Below the pieces are notes generated by a model. The model did no database searches. It saw only the letters and a program-made list of their open reading frames with translations, and was not told the origin of the DNA. A program made the position numbers and the translations under genes. Shown one piece after another: positions 35,195-43,588 of a stretch of 53,756 nt of DNA (positions are counted from its first letter, which is position 1; the number at the start of each line of letters is the position of its first letter). This DNA comes from Lentisphaerae bacterium GWF2_44_16 (GTDB lineage: Bacteria > Verrucomicrobiota > Lentisphaeria > Victivallales > GWF2-45-14), in NCBI GenBank assembly GCA_001803225.1, contig MHBF01000126.1, positions 6,986 to 60,741 on the forward strand, written 5' to 3'.

Positions 35195-36820
35195 TTAGAA
35201 ATTATCAAAATCCTTATCATCAAGAGGGATTATGTTTTCAGGCTTTTCCCGTTTGGGAAGAAGCTGCCTGGTCTCCGTTTTTTCTGTCTTCTTTTCGTGC
35301 AATTCAATGTAAAAGTTTTTTTCTTCAGCTTCCATTTTGCAGCCGGCGAGCATGGAAAGAGATGAAACCATATTATGCAGTTCATTGGCATACGCGGCAA
35401 GTTCTTCGCCGATGGAAGCGGTCTGCTCGGCATTTCCCGCGTTATTCTGGGTTGCCTGTTCGAGCTGTGCCACGGAAGAGTTGATTTCATTTATGCCCGC
35501 CGACTGTTGGCGGTTTGCCGAAGATACTTCATTTATTATATGCAGGAGGTCCTGTATCACCTGCGATATTTTATTGAAAAGTTCTTTTGAGCTGCTGATT
35601 ACCTGAACACCTTTTTCCGAACTGCTCCTCGAATTGTCAATAAGCTCAGATGTGCTTTTGGCGGCTTCCGCGCTTCTTTGAGCGAGATTTCTGACTTCTT
35701 CAGCCACTACGGCAAAACCTCTTCCCGCTTCGCCGGCCCTTGCCGCTTCCACTGCGGCGTTCAGGGCCAGAAGGTTAGTCTGAAAAGCTATTTCGTCAAT
35801 GGTTTTTATTATCTTTGCGGTAGCGTCTGTGTTTTTCTTTATCTCATGTATAGTTTCCGCGGCGTTCTGCATTATATCTTTTCCTGACTGAGCGGCTGAA
35901 GAGGCTTCTTCCACCATGGACTTGGCTTTCTCCGCGTTTTCCGCGTTATTTCTGGTCATCGAAGCCATTTGCTCTATACTGCTGGAAACGGACTGAATGC
36001 TTGCGGCTTCCTCGCTTATTCCGGAAGCGATCTGCTGGCTTGCCTCGGCTATCTGTACAGAGGAGGCGGACGTTTGCGTTACACCCGCGGCCAATGATTT
36101 TACTATCTCCCTTATTGAACGATTTATTGATATGATTACCAGAAGTGAAAGCATTATTATTATCAGAAATGCCGCCGCGAATATTAATATTTTGGCATAA
36201 AAATATTTTTCGCTTTTACTGATTGTTTCCGAGACAAGCGCGTTTGTATCTTCGTTGATGCTGTCGATATAGATACCTGTTCCAATGAAAAAGTCTGTAC
36301 CGGGGATAGGGGCGGCATAACTCATCTTGGGTTGTATTCCTTTGCCCGGCTTTTCAAAATAATGTTTAACGAAACCGCCTCCGTTTTGAACAGCCTTCAT
36401 GAATTCCGCCACGAACTTTATTCCGTTCTGATCAGCCAGTCCGGAGCAATCCTTTCCATTAAGCGATTTGTTGATGGGAACGTTTACACGGACCCCTTTC
36501 ATGTCATAAACAAAAAAGTATCCTGAGTTGTCATCAAAAAATCTTATGGGATCAGTTTTTTTGATTGTGGCTTCTATTTTTGCGTCGCGTGTTTTCAAGG
36601 ATGCCAAGAGAGAGCCGAGGGCTTGTGCCTCTATATCAACGGCGCATTTAAGGATTTTCTTGCAGTTTTCCAGTTCATGTGCGGATATTGATGGAATAAG
36701 TATGTCCTTCTCCACTCTTTTTTCGGTTATAAAGTTTGCCATCTGCAGGGCCGCTATTGACAGCAGCGCGATAAGAGGGATTAACAATATGCGTTTTCTG
36801 ATACTTTTATTTTTCAACAT
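35195..36820 (-). CDS. Methyl-accepting chemotaxis protein with Cache sensor, no HAMP
   Basis: 541 residues; AAGGAG is about 8 bases before the ATG. A first membrane helix ([18 protein letters not shown]) leads to an extracellular single Cache-type domain, about residues 30-190 ([30 protein letters not shown]). A second helix follows ([20 protein letters not shown]). No HAMP is apparent: the segment after TM2 runs directly into the coiled coil. The signalling hairpin [20 protein letters not shown], then [19 protein letters not shown], is complete, so the receptor should control CheA. Convergent with the radical SAM gene (11 bases apart). The ligand is unknown; Cache domains often bind small organic acids. 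Confidence 0.92.
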   Translation of the reverse strand: MLKNKSIRKRILLIPLIALLSIAALQMANFITEKRVEKDILIPSISAHELENCKKILKCAVDIEAQALGSLLASLKTRDAKIEATIKKTDPIRFFDDNSGYFFVYDMKGVRVNVPINKSLNGKDCSGLADQNGIKFVAEFMKAVQNGGGFVKHYFEKPGKGIQPKMSYAAPIPGTDFFIGTGIYIDSINEDTNALVSETISKSEKYFYAKILIFAAAFLIIIMLSLLVIISINRSIREIVKSLAAGVTQTSASSVQIAEASQQIASGISEEAASIQSVSSSIEQMASMTRNNAENAEKAKSMVEEASSAAQSGKDIMQNAAETIHEIKKNTDATAKIIKTIDEIAFQTNLLALNAAVEAARAGEAGRGFAVVAEEVRNLAQRSAEAAKSTSELIDNSRSSSEKGVQVISSSKELFNKISQVIQDLLHIINEVSSANRQQSAGINEINSSVAQLEQATQNNAGNAEQTASIGEELAAYANELHNMVSSLSMLAGCKMEAEEKNFYIELHEKKTEKTETRQLLPKREKPENIIPLDDKDFDNF

Positions 36821-36870
36821 ATAAAATACTCCTTGCCTGATTATTGAATTATCATACAATGTCTTGCGTG

Positions 36871-37296
36871 TTATTTCCAGCCAATGACCTCATAGCCTTT
36901 TTTTCTAAGCTCTATTTCAACGAATTTGCGGAAGTTCGGAGAAGGTTTGTTGGCCCCGAACATCCATGAGAATAAATTGCCGGAAGCGCCGCCGACAGCT
37001 CCTGAAAGCGCTCCTGTGGCAGGATTGCCGCTCAATGCGCCTACAGCGGCCCCCGTCCCTGCACCGGTTGCCGCTCCTGTCAGTGTCTTTCCCGCCTTTT
37101 CAGCGTGTTCGTTTGTATCAAGATCATATTCTTCCGCGTGTTTCATGGCAGTGTCTATATCTTTTTCAGCGTGAGCTTTGCCGATTTTCCGCAGGTAATC
37201 ATTAGGATAGAGGAGTGGGCGTTGGGTAGCGCAGCCGCAGAGCAGAAACAATGCCGCAAACAGCAAAATAAACGCTTTGGGTAAAATTCGGCGCAT
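36871..37296 (-). CDS. Small lipoprotein with glycine-zipper region
   Basis: 141 residues. Lipobox LFLLCGC at residues 16-22 predicts lipidation on Cys22. After a charged stretch ([16 protein letters not shown]) comes a glycine/alanine-rich segment of about 40 residues ([37 protein letters not shown]), typical of glycine-zipper outer-membrane lipoproteins. A short C-terminal domain follows ([17 protein letters not shown]). The start directly follows the stop of the upstream gene, so it is translationally coupled at the end of the nadD-rsfS operon. An envelope role is inferred; no specific function can be read. Confidence 0.75.
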   Translation of the reverse strand: MRRILPKAFILLFAALFLLCGCATQRPLLYPNDYLRKIGKAHAEKDIDTAMKHAEEYDLDTNEHAEKAGKTLTGAATGAGTGAAVGALSGNPATGALSGAVGGASGNLFSWMFGANKPSPNFRKFVEIELRKKGYEVIGWK

Positions 37297-37923
37297 CTAT
37301 TTCTTATCCTTTTTGTCCCTTATTTTGTTCATGAGATTTATAATTTTTTCTCTCAGAATGTGGATATGCGATTTATGTGTTTCAATGAGTACTTTCAGTT
37401 CCGGCTGTTCATCTTCCATTTTATTGAATTCGCCGGATATGTTATTGAAACCTGCTATCAGTCTTTTGCATATAGCGATCCGGAGCGCGGGAAAGTCTTC
37501 CGCGTTTATATCCAGAAGGTCTGCCGTTCTGGCTAGAAGTTTTCCGTAGAGGCATGTAATTTTCATGCCCAGCATGGCGTTTTCCTTTTTCAATTCGGAG
37601 GCGAATATGGCGTTCCAGTGATAAGCAAGTTTTTCCAGCTGGAAATATATTTCAGAGCCGTCTTTTTTCTGCCATTCCTCGCTGTAGATAAAGTCATCCT
37701 CGTAGTCATCGAAAAAGTCCGAAAAAGGCATATTGCCCTGTTCCGCTTTCTGCGGTATGAGTTCCGGGTTTTTCTGAAGGCTTTTTATTATCATGTCTTC
37801 TTCGCCGGGGAGGTCCAGGAAATTATGAAGTTCATTCATGTACGTATGAATGCGCGTTTCGTCCTTGCGGATTTCCTGTTCCCAGCCGAATTCATCGAGA
37901 TTTTTATCAAAAGGGTTTTTCAT
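37297..37923 (-). CDS. Protein of unknown function, acidic and helical
   Basis: 208 residues, not recognised. It is soluble, with no signal or membrane segment and a very acidic middle part (DFFDDYEDDFIYSEEW, residues about 70-85). The C-terminal half looks helical and may form a coiled coil (VLIETHKSHIHILREKIINLM). It begins on the base after the rsfS stop, and its own stop directly precedes the lipoprotein start, so all three are probably translated together. This tight placement argues for a real gene with a job near ribosome silencing or NAD synthesis, but only by association. Confidence 0.7.
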   Translation of the reverse strand: MKNPFDKNLDEFGWEQEIRKDETRIHTYMNELHNFLDLPGEEDMIIKSLQKNPELIPQKAEQGNMPFSDFFDDYEDDFIYSEEWQKKDGSEIYFQLEKLAYHWNAIFASELKKENAMLGMKITCLYGKLLARTADLLDINAEDFPALRIAICKRLIAGFNNISGEFNKMEDEQPELKVLIETHKSHIHILREKIINLMNKIRDKKDKK

Positions 37924-38361
37924 TTAGCCTGCGGTTTCTGATTTTTTCTTGCGAGAGGATGCTTTCTTGAGTTTTTTTACTGCATCCACTTTGGGAGCGT
38001 CGCCCCAGAGACTTTCGATCTGATAAAGCTCTCTCATTTCAGGTGAGAGGATATGCACGATAACATCCCCCAGGTCTATGACCATCCATTTGCTTTCAGG
38101 GGTGCCTTCGACAGAACGCGCGTGTTTGCCGGTGCGCTCTCTTACGTCTCGGGCTATTCTTTCGGAAATAGCCCTTATATGCGGCTCAGAGTTGCCTGTA
38201 CAGAGGACAAAATAATCCGCCAGGCTTGAAAGTTCCGTCATTCTCAACTGTATTATATTTTCAGCTTTTCTATCTTCGGCTATTTCCGCGCAGAGCGAAG
38301 CAAGTTCCTGTGGATTGAGTTTTTGTAAGGCCTTTTTAGTTTCTTCTTTTTTTACTGACAT
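37924..38361 (-). CDS. rsfS: Ribosomal silencing factor RsfS
   Basis: 145 residues, the expected size. It binds ribosomal protein L14 on the 50S subunit and blocks subunit joining when nutrients are scarce. The family core is present: NIIQLRMTELSSLADYFVLCTGNSEPHIRAI, split as in other members, then EGTPESKWMVIDLGDVIVH and MRELYQIESLWGDA. Its place directly downstream of nadD (18 bases) is the classic arrangement in bacteria. A lysine-rich tail (LKKASSRKKKS) extends beyond the usual domain. Confidence 0.93.
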   Translation of the reverse strand: MSVKKEETKKALQKLNPQELASLCAEIAEDRKAENIIQLRMTELSSLADYFVLCTGNSEPHIRAISERIARDVRERTGKHARSVEGTPESKWMVIDLGDVIVHILSPEMRELYQIESLWGDAPKVDAVKKLKKASSRKKKSETAG

Positions 38362-38379
38362 TGTTTTATACTCCGTTGT

Positions 38380-38988
38380 TTATTCCTGATAAAGTCTGTT
38401 CATTCTGATATAATTCATAACTTCAGGTATTGATAAGTTACTGACTTTTTCATTTTTTGCCACAGCGTTTCTTATTTCCGTGGAAGAGATTTCCGAAAAC
38501 GGCATGATGACAGTATAGTTTATGAGCTTGCGTGCCGTTTCAGGCGGCCAGTGCGTTTCGAGTTCCTCCGTTGAAGGAAGTTCGCCGTTCCGGGGGTAAA
38601 CTATGAACTTCCATTTTTCAATCAGCTCCTCCGCTCTGTGCCATGTATGAAGCTGTCTCAGGCTGTCGCTTCCTATAAGTATATACAGTTCATCTTCCGG
38701 GTATTCGGAGGAAAGAGCGGTCATTGTAGCGAGAGTGTAGGATGGTTTTTCGGCGCGGGCCTTTTCAGTTTCGGAGAGTATGAAGTTTTCATTTTTCCCA
38801 AGCGCCAGCTTCAGCATTTGCAGCCGCCGCTCGAAAGAGCATATCTTTCTGCCAAGCTTGTGCGGCGGGTCAAACGCAGGCACGAAAACAACCTTTTCCG
38901 CCAGTTTAGCGGCTATGACTTTTTCAGCTATAAAAATATGTCCCTGATGAGGCGGATCAAATGTTCCGCCGAAAACTGCAAGCTTCAT
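38380..38988 (-). CDS. nadD: Nicotinate-nucleotide adenylyltransferase
   Basis: 202 residues. It joins nicotinate mononucleotide and ATP to deamido-NAD. Motifs: VFGGTFDPPHQGHI near the start (the GTFDP-H-GH nucleotide loop), the STEKAR-type segment (here SETEKARAEKPSYT), and ISSTEIRNAV near the end. The reading frame stays open far upstream (to 39363), but that stretch is antisense to cca and does not look like this family. The ATG at 38988, or the one two codons upstream, fits the family start. It heads the nadD-rsfS-unknown-lipoprotein operon and is divergent from cca. Confidence 0.95.
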   Translation of the reverse strand: MKLAVFGGTFDPPHQGHIFIAEKVIAAKLAEKVVFVPAFDPPHKLGRKICSFERRLQMLKLALGKNENFILSETEKARAEKPSYTLATMTALSSEYPEDELYILIGSDSLRQLHTWHRAEELIEKWKFIVYPRNGELPSTEELETHWPPETARKLINYTVIMPFSEISSTEIRNAVAKNEKVSNLSIPEVMNYIRMNRLYQE

Positions 38989-39070
38989 ATTCATCTCTTT
39001 TATTGATTTATATCCCGACAGAGATATTTTAGACATTATTTCATTTTTAACAAGCGAAAATCGGTAAATC

Positions 39071-40417
39071 ATGCGGATTGACAGAAAATACAGCGATACT
39101 GCGCTTTTTGCGTCAGCGCTGAAAATTGTGAGGGCATTGAGTGAGCGCGGCTTTCCGGCGTATTTTGTCGGCGGCTCAGTCAGGGATATGCTTCTGGGGG
39201 CTGAAATAAAGGACATAGACATTGTCAGTCCTGCCAGACCTGAAGAAGTTTTCGCGATATTTCCACGATGCCATGCGATAGGCGCCTCTTTCGGGATTAT
39301 GACGGTTATTGAAGACGATATTCCATTTGAGGTCGCGGCGTTCAGGGAGGAGAGAGCATACATGGACGGGCGTCATCCCGATGAAATCAGATATGCCGAC
39401 AATCCAGAGCTTGACGCGGCGCGCCGTGATTTTACTGTCAATGGGCTTTTTTATGATCCGTTAAACAGCGAGATACTGGATTATGTTGGCGGCAGAAAGG
39501 ATTTGGAAGCCGGAATACTGAGGACTATCGGCAATGCGGAGGAGCGTTTTTCAGAAGATTATCTCCGCATTCTCAGGGCGGTGAGATTCGCAAACCGTTT
39601 TTCTTTTGAATACGACGGGCAACTGCTTCAGGCTATAAAAGCGTTAAAGTCCAAAGTTAAAATGCTTTCAGCCGAAAGGATAAGGGACGAATTCAATAAG
39701 ATGCTCACAGGGAAGCGCCCGGAGAGAGCTTTGAAAGACCTTTTTGATTTTGGGCTTCTCAACGAGATACTGCCGGAAGTCGCGGCGTTATACGGTGTGC
39801 CTCAGCCAGTAAAACACCACCCGGAAGGGGATGTTTTCAATCATGTCATGCTCATGCTGGAGCACATGTCGAAACCATCCGTAGAGCTTGCCTGGAGCAT
39901 ACTGATGCACGATATAGCTAAACCATCGACTCTAAGCCTGGGGGAAGACGGCACTGAACATTTTTACGGACATGAAAGAGACGGCGCGGAACTGACCGTG
40001 CCGATAATGGAAAGGCTTAAATTTCCGAGAACCGTGATAGAGGCTGTTTCCGAAGCAGTGAAAAATCACATGCGTTTTGCCCATGTTCACGAAATGAGGG
40101 CTTCAAAATGGAAGAGGCTGATGGCTGATGCAAACTTTCCTCTGGAACTGGAACTTCACCGTATTGATTGCGTGTCAAGCCATAAAAAGCTTCAGAATTA
40201 TGTGCTTCTTCTGGACAGGGCAGGGGAACTTGCCGGAGCGCCTGCCGTCCCCGAACCTCTTATCGGCGGCAGGGACCTGCTTGGAATGGGCTTCAGGCCC
40301 GGCCCCCAAATGGGTAAAATCCTTCGTGAAATATCCGACATGCAGCTTAACGGTGAGCTGAAATCAAGAGACGAGGCCCTTGCCTTTGCCTCGAAGCAAT
40401 GCCTTTCCCGTGATTGA
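39071..40417 (+). CDS. cca: CCA tRNA nucleotidyltransferase / poly(A) polymerase family
   Basis: 448 residues. It adds or repairs the CCA end of tRNAs, or in some relatives adds A tails. The class II nucleotidyltransferase head shows FVGGSVRDMLLG and the catalytic DIDIV pair near residue 50, then RRDFTVNGLFYD and EDYLRILRAVRFANRF. An HD phosphohydrolase-like domain follows (HHPEGDVFNHV, LMHDIAKPSTL). The last 54 bases overlap, tail to tail, the 3' end of the minus-strand GrpB gene. It is divergent from nadD. Confidence 0.92.
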   Translation: MRIDRKYSDTALFASALKIVRALSERGFPAYFVGGSVRDMLLGAEIKDIDIVSPARPEEVFAIFPRCHAIGASFGIMTVIEDDIPFEVAAFREERAYMDGRHPDEIRYADNPELDAARRDFTVNGLFYDPLNSEILDYVGGRKDLEAGILRTIGNAEERFSEDYLRILRAVRFANRFSFEYDGQLLQAIKALKSKVKMLSAERIRDEFNKMLTGKRPERALKDLFDFGLLNEILPEVAALYGVPQPVKHHPEGDVFNHVMLMLEHMSKPSVELAWSILMHDIAKPSTLSLGEDGTEHFYGHERDGAELTVPIMERLKFPRTVIEAVSEAVKNHMRFAHVHEMRASKWKRLMADANFPLELELHRIDCVSSHKKLQNYVLLLDRAGELAGAPAVPEPLIGGRDLLGMGFRPGPQMGKILREISDMQLNGELKSRDEALAFASKQCLSRD

Positions 40418-40954
40418 AACTACAAATTCCGTTTTGCCTTTTGTGTAGGTTATCCTGTCATTGGGGTATTTTTCAGCAAGGGAGATTTTTAAGCGGGAGT
40501 ATTTTTCGGCTTCCTCGGGGAATTCTCTCAGATAATCCCTGAAATAAAGGCGTTCCCACAATTTGGATGACGCTTCCACCATGTGTATGTGATGCGTCCG
40601 CACTCTTTCCGCGTCGCGCTTGATGAACCATGCGTAAAAAGGCGGGCCGTCAAACTCCGACCTCCAGAAATAGTCATACCCGGCATTTTCCAGAACAGGG
40701 ACAATTTTTTCTTTTGTTTCGTCAAGACTGCTGACTTCCACCAAAATATCAATAATGGGTTTTGCCGCAAGTCCCGCCACCGCGGTGCTGCCGAAGTGTT
40801 CTATTCTCCTGATGATTGAAGAGGGAAGGGCATTGCGGAGATAATCGGCTTCTTTCCTGAACATTTCAGGCCATTCCGGGTTATACGGCACGATTGCCAC
40901 ATCCTCCCTGACGGCTTCAGCGACCCGTTCCTCAAGGTTTTTTTTCACGTTCAT
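40364..40954 (-). CDS. GrpB/UPF0157 family nucleotidyltransferase-fold protein
   Basis: 196 residues. The family pattern is present: VAIVPYNPEWPEMFRKE, RIEHFGSTAVAGLAAKPIIDILVEV, and later RTHHIHMVEASSKLWERLYFRDYL. The GSTAVAGLAAKPIIDI core corresponds to the nucleotidyltransferase G-S motif and first aspartate. The biochemical role of the family is not established, though it shares its fold with other nucleotidyltransferases. Its ATG overlaps the VapC stop (ATGA), so it is cotranscribed with vapBC, which is unusual. Its 3' end overlaps the cca 3' end. Confidence 0.88.
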   Translation of the reverse strand: MNVKKNLEERVAEAVREDVAIVPYNPEWPEMFRKEADYLRNALPSSIIRRIEHFGSTAVAGLAAKPIIDILVEVSSLDETKEKIVPVLENAGYDYFWRSEFDGPPFYAWFIKRDAERVRTHHIHMVEASSKLWERLYFRDYLREFPEEAEKYSRLKISLAEKYPNDRITYTKGKTEFVVSITGKALLRGKGKGLVS

Positions 40955-41358
40955 ATTTTCCCCGTATTATATAAGGATACAGGAATACATTTCTGATAAT
41001 TCAGAAAATCCTTATCAATTGTGAATATCTGGATATTCGCGAGGTATGCGACTGCGCAAATCAGAAAGTCAGTGTTTGCACCTTGAATGCCTTTGGTTCT
41101 GCATATATTGCAGAATTCCGCCGCTTTTATGAAATGTTCGCTTATTAACTGTAAATCTTCAAAGCAGGAAAGCTTTTCCGAAAGTACATTGTATTGCTGT
41201 CTATCTGATATGCCGGAGAGCAGTTCCTGCCGCACTGGACCTATTATTACAACTCTATTGTCCTGTACAAGCTCGGCAAGGATTTTCATTATTTTTTTAT
41301 CAGGTGATTTATGTCTCAGCGCGTGAGACCATACACATGTATCAACTAAGATTTTCAC
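40951..41358 (-). CDS. vapC: VapC-type PIN-domain toxin
   Basis: 135 residues, the typical size. The PIN-domain acidic residues are present: Asp6 in MKILVDTCVWSHAL, Glu in VRQELLSGIS, and Asp in GANTDFLICAVA and FTIDKDFLNY. Such proteins are Mg-dependent ribonucleases that cut tRNA or rRNA and stop growth when freed from VapB. It overlaps the vapB stop by 4 bases and the following GrpB start by 4 bases. Confidence 0.9.
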   Translation of the reverse strand: MKILVDTCVWSHALRHKSPDKKIMKILAELVQDNRVVIIGPVRQELLSGISDRQQYNVLSEKLSCFEDLQLISEHFIKAAEFCNICRTKGIQGANTDFLICAVAYLANIQIFTIDKDFLNYQKCIPVSLYNTGKI

Positions 41359-41552
41359 TTCGATCTTGCCTGTTTATAGTTATAATTCGGGTCAAAGTCA
41401 ATCTTGCCGAAAAGTTTGATTATTTCCATTTGCTTTTTATGGGCGATATATTCGCGAATTGCAGTATTCACGGCGTCTTTTTTTGTTTTGTGATGTCCAA
41501 GTGTTTGAGCTTCGACAATCAATTTATCATCCAAAGCAAGATTTGTAGGCAT
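41355..41552 (-). CDS. vapB: VapB-type antitoxin
   Basis: 65 residues. The N-terminus, MPTNLALDDKLIVEAQTLG, is the ribbon-helix-helix-like start of DUF2191-type VapB antitoxins. TKKDAVNTAIREYIAHKKQ is the conserved second helix, and the C-terminal tail (KIDFDPNYNYKQ) is the usual toxin-binding stretch. It should neutralise VapC and repress its own operon. An imperfect inverted repeat lies upstream at 41576-41605. Confidence 0.88.
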   Translation of the reverse strand: MPTNLALDDKLIVEAQTLGHHKTKKDAVNTAIREYIAHKKQMEIIKLFGKIDFDPNYNYKQARSK

Positions 41553-41575
41553 AGTTTTATTCCTTTCTGATTATC

Positions 41576-41605
41576 TACACGTACTATAACACAATACCAT
41601 GTGTA
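41576..41605. promoter_or_regulatory. Imperfect dyad, likely VapBC operator
   Basis: TACACGTACTAT (41576-41587) and ATACCATGTGTA (41594-41605) form an inverted repeat matching at 9 of 12 positions around AACACA. It lies 24-53 bases before the vapB start, where ribbon-helix-helix antitoxins usually bind. Confidence 0.4.
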
Positions 41606-41728
41606 AGGCAAGCTGTTTGACGTATTCCTAAAAATTCTTCTTTTTTCATCAAATTATTTGAATGCCTGCGGCGAGGTTATATATTACGCCCCTTTACAAT
41701 TTGAAAAAACATCTAAGGAGTGTTCAGA

Positions 41729-42040
41729 ATGTACGCAGTAATTAAGACGGGCGGAAAGCAATATAAAGTGCAGCCCAATGACCTTGTGGAAGTGGAACGC
41801 ATCAAAGGCGAACCGGGAACGAAAATAGTATTTGGCGAAGTTCTCGCCATAGGCGATACCGGCAAAATCGAAGTAGGTTCTCCTTTCATAAAGGATTCCA
41901 GTGTTGAGGCTGAAATCGTTGACCAGTACAGAGGTGAAAAGCTTACGGTTTTCAAGATGAAACGCCGCAAAAGCTATCGCCGCAAAAAAGGCCATCGCCA
42001 GGAAATAACTCAAGTAAAGATCAATTCCATAAAGAACTGA
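41729..42040 (+). CDS. rplU: Large-subunit ribosomal protein bL21
   Basis: 103 residues. It starts MYAVIKTGGKQYKVQPND, the standard bL21 opening. AAGGAG lies 8 bases before this ATG, so the three extra upstream codons are not used. The conserved C-terminal RNA-binding stretch KRRKSYRRKKGHRQ is present. It binds 23S rRNA in the 50S subunit. In most bacteria rpmA (bL27) follows; here purC starts 2 bases after the stop. Confidence 0.97.
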   Translation: MYAVIKTGGKQYKVQPNDLVEVERIKGEPGTKIVFGEVLAIGDTGKIEVGSPFIKDSSVEAEIVDQYRGEKLTVFKMKRRKSYRRKKGHRQEITQVKINSIKN

Positions 42041-42042
42041 AG

Positions 42043-42945
42043 ATGAAATACGATTCAAATTCTGCCTTGCTGGAAACAAATATCCCGGAACTCAAACTCC
42101 TTAACAGGGGCAAAGTCAGGGACATTTACGACTTGGGTGAAAATCTCCTTTTCGTAGCTACGGACAGAATAAGCGCGTTTGACGTGGTCATGCCGAACGG
42201 CATTCCGTCAAAAGGCAAAGTTCTTACTCAGCTTTCCCTATTCTGGTTTGAGCTTATGGACTGGATGCCGAATCATCTGATCTGTGCCGATGCCTCAAAA
42301 TTTCCGGCAGTTCTCAAGCCTTACATAAAAGACCTTGCGGGACGTTCCATTATCGTAAAAAAGGCAAAGACCCTTCCCGTGGAATGCATAGTAAGAGGCT
42401 ATATAACCGGAAGCGCGTGGAAAGATTATCAGAAAGGCCCTAAAGTCTGCGGCATAAGCTTGAGGCCCGGTTACAGACAGGCCGAAAGACTTGATAAGCC
42501 TCTTTTTACTCCTTCCACAAAAGCTGAACAGGGTTTTCACGATGAAAACATATCTTTTGAACAGCTTGAAAAAGTCATAGGCAAAGAATACGCCGGTACA
42601 ATTTCGGCTCTTTCCCTGAAAGTTTATTCAACAGCGGCTGATTATGCCGAAACAAAGGGCGTGATACTGGCGGATACTAAATTTGAATTCGGTGTTTTTG
42701 AGAATAAAATAATACTTATTGATGAAATACTGACCCCCGATTCCAGTCGCTTCTGGCCTGCTGAAAAATACAGCATAGGCGGAAGCCCTCCGAGTCTGGA
42801 CAAGCAGTTCGTGCGCGATTATCTTGAGTCTCTGAATTGGGACAAAAAACCGCCCGCGCCGAAACTTCCCGACGATATCGTCGTGAAAACTTCGGGAAAA
42901 TATATTGACGCATACAGGATACTGACCGGAGAAGAACTTCTCTAA
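42043..42945 (+). CDS. purC: SAICAR synthase
   Basis: 300 residues, the longer form of the family. It condenses CAIR with aspartate using ATP in purine synthesis. Motifs: LLNRGKVRDIYDLG at the start, ATDRISAFDVVMPNGIP, PVECIVRGYITGSAWKDYQ, and ILIDEILTPDSSRFWP. It starts 2 bases after the rplU stop and is followed by a rho-independent terminator (42979-43002), so rplU-purC forms a two-gene unit. The other purine gene in this window, purL, is elsewhere. Confidence 0.96.
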   Translation: MKYDSNSALLETNIPELKLLNRGKVRDIYDLGENLLFVATDRISAFDVVMPNGIPSKGKVLTQLSLFWFELMDWMPNHLICADASKFPAVLKPYIKDLAGRSIIVKKAKTLPVECIVRGYITGSAWKDYQKGPKVCGISLRPGYRQAERLDKPLFTPSTKAEQGFHDENISFEQLEKVIGKEYAGTISALSLKVYSTAADYAETKGVILADTKFEFGVFENKIILIDEILTPDSSRFWPAEKYSIGGSPPSLDKQFVRDYLESLNWDKKPPAPKLPDDIVVKTSGKYIDAYRILTGEELL

Positions 42946-42978
42946 AATTTATCCCGGTTTTACAGAATTATTTGCAAG

Positions 42979-43002
42979 GCCTGATTTATTCAGGCTTTTT
43001 TT
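42979..43002 (+). terminator. Rho-independent terminator after purC
   Basis: GCCTGA, loop TTTAT, TCAGGC, then seven T residues (42996-43002). It separates rplU-purC from the PPC-domain gene. Confidence 0.85.
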
Positions 43003-43049
43003 ATCTTTTTCTTTGTATATATTATTTATTATACGGAAGGGGCCTTAAC

Positions 43050-43496
43050 ATGATGTATTCGGAAGCAAAACAAGGGCGTGTATTTGTAATAAGGCTTGAA
43101 GATGGAGAAATCATCCATGAAAAAGTGGAGGCTTTTGCGAAAGAGCATTCGATAAAGGCGGCAGCGCTCATAGCGGTAGGCGGCATCGACAAGGACAGCA
43201 GGCTGGTGGTAGGCCCGAAAGAGGGGCGCTCAAAACCCGTCACGCCTATGGAGCATGTCATAAAGGATGTCTGCGAAATAAGCGGGACAGGCACTCTGTT
43301 TCCCGACGCCGCGGGAAATCCGGTGCTCCATATGCATATGGCCTGCGGCAGGTCTGCGGAAACGGTAACAGGCTGCATAAGAAAAGGCGTCAAGGTATGG
43401 CATGTGCTTGAACTTGTCCTCTGGGAACTTACTGACACCAATTCGGCGCGCCTTCCCGACAAGGAAACCGGCTTTGAACTCCTCGTGCCGCGTTGA
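43050..43496 (+). CDS. PPC (DUF296) domain protein
   Basis: About 148 residues from the ATG at 43050 (a second ATG follows directly); GGAAGGGG lies upstream. An earlier in-frame start would lie inside the terminator and is rejected. It is a single PPC/DUF296 domain (plants-and-prokaryotes conserved), with RVFVIRLEDGEIIHEKVEAF, AVGGIDKDSRL and the HMHMACGRS histidine pair, which in solved members sits near a metal or ligand site. Some plant relatives bind AT-rich DNA; bacterial ones form trimers of unknown role. It stands alone after a terminator. Confidence 0.82.
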   Translation: MMYSEAKQGRVFVIRLEDGEIIHEKVEAFAKEHSIKAAALIAVGGIDKDSRLVVGPKEGRSKPVTPMEHVIKDVCEISGTGTLFPDAAGNPVLHMHMACGRSAETVTGCIRKGVKVWHVLELVLWELTDTNSARLPDKETGFELLVPR

Positions 43497-43588
43497 TTTT
43501 CAGTGTTGAATGAAGTAAAATAAGAAATTAACAAAAACCGGGCGAAGCGAAAATTAAATCGCGGTTGCTTAGCTTTTTAAAGTAAGAG

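Noticed and set aside
38989..39363. Upstream extension of the nadD reading frame by 125 codons
   Set aside because: It is antisense to the start of cca and does not resemble any family. NadD normally begins at the GGTFDP region.
42972..43049. N-terminal extension of the PPC-domain protein
   Set aside because: It would start inside the rho-independent terminator, and the binding site lies before the ATG at 43050.
43530..43585. A third copy of the three-hairpin repeat (contains GCGAAGCG and an AACCG/CGGTT stem)
   Set aside because: It lacks the conserved H1 sequence and the CGTTGT-loop hairpin.
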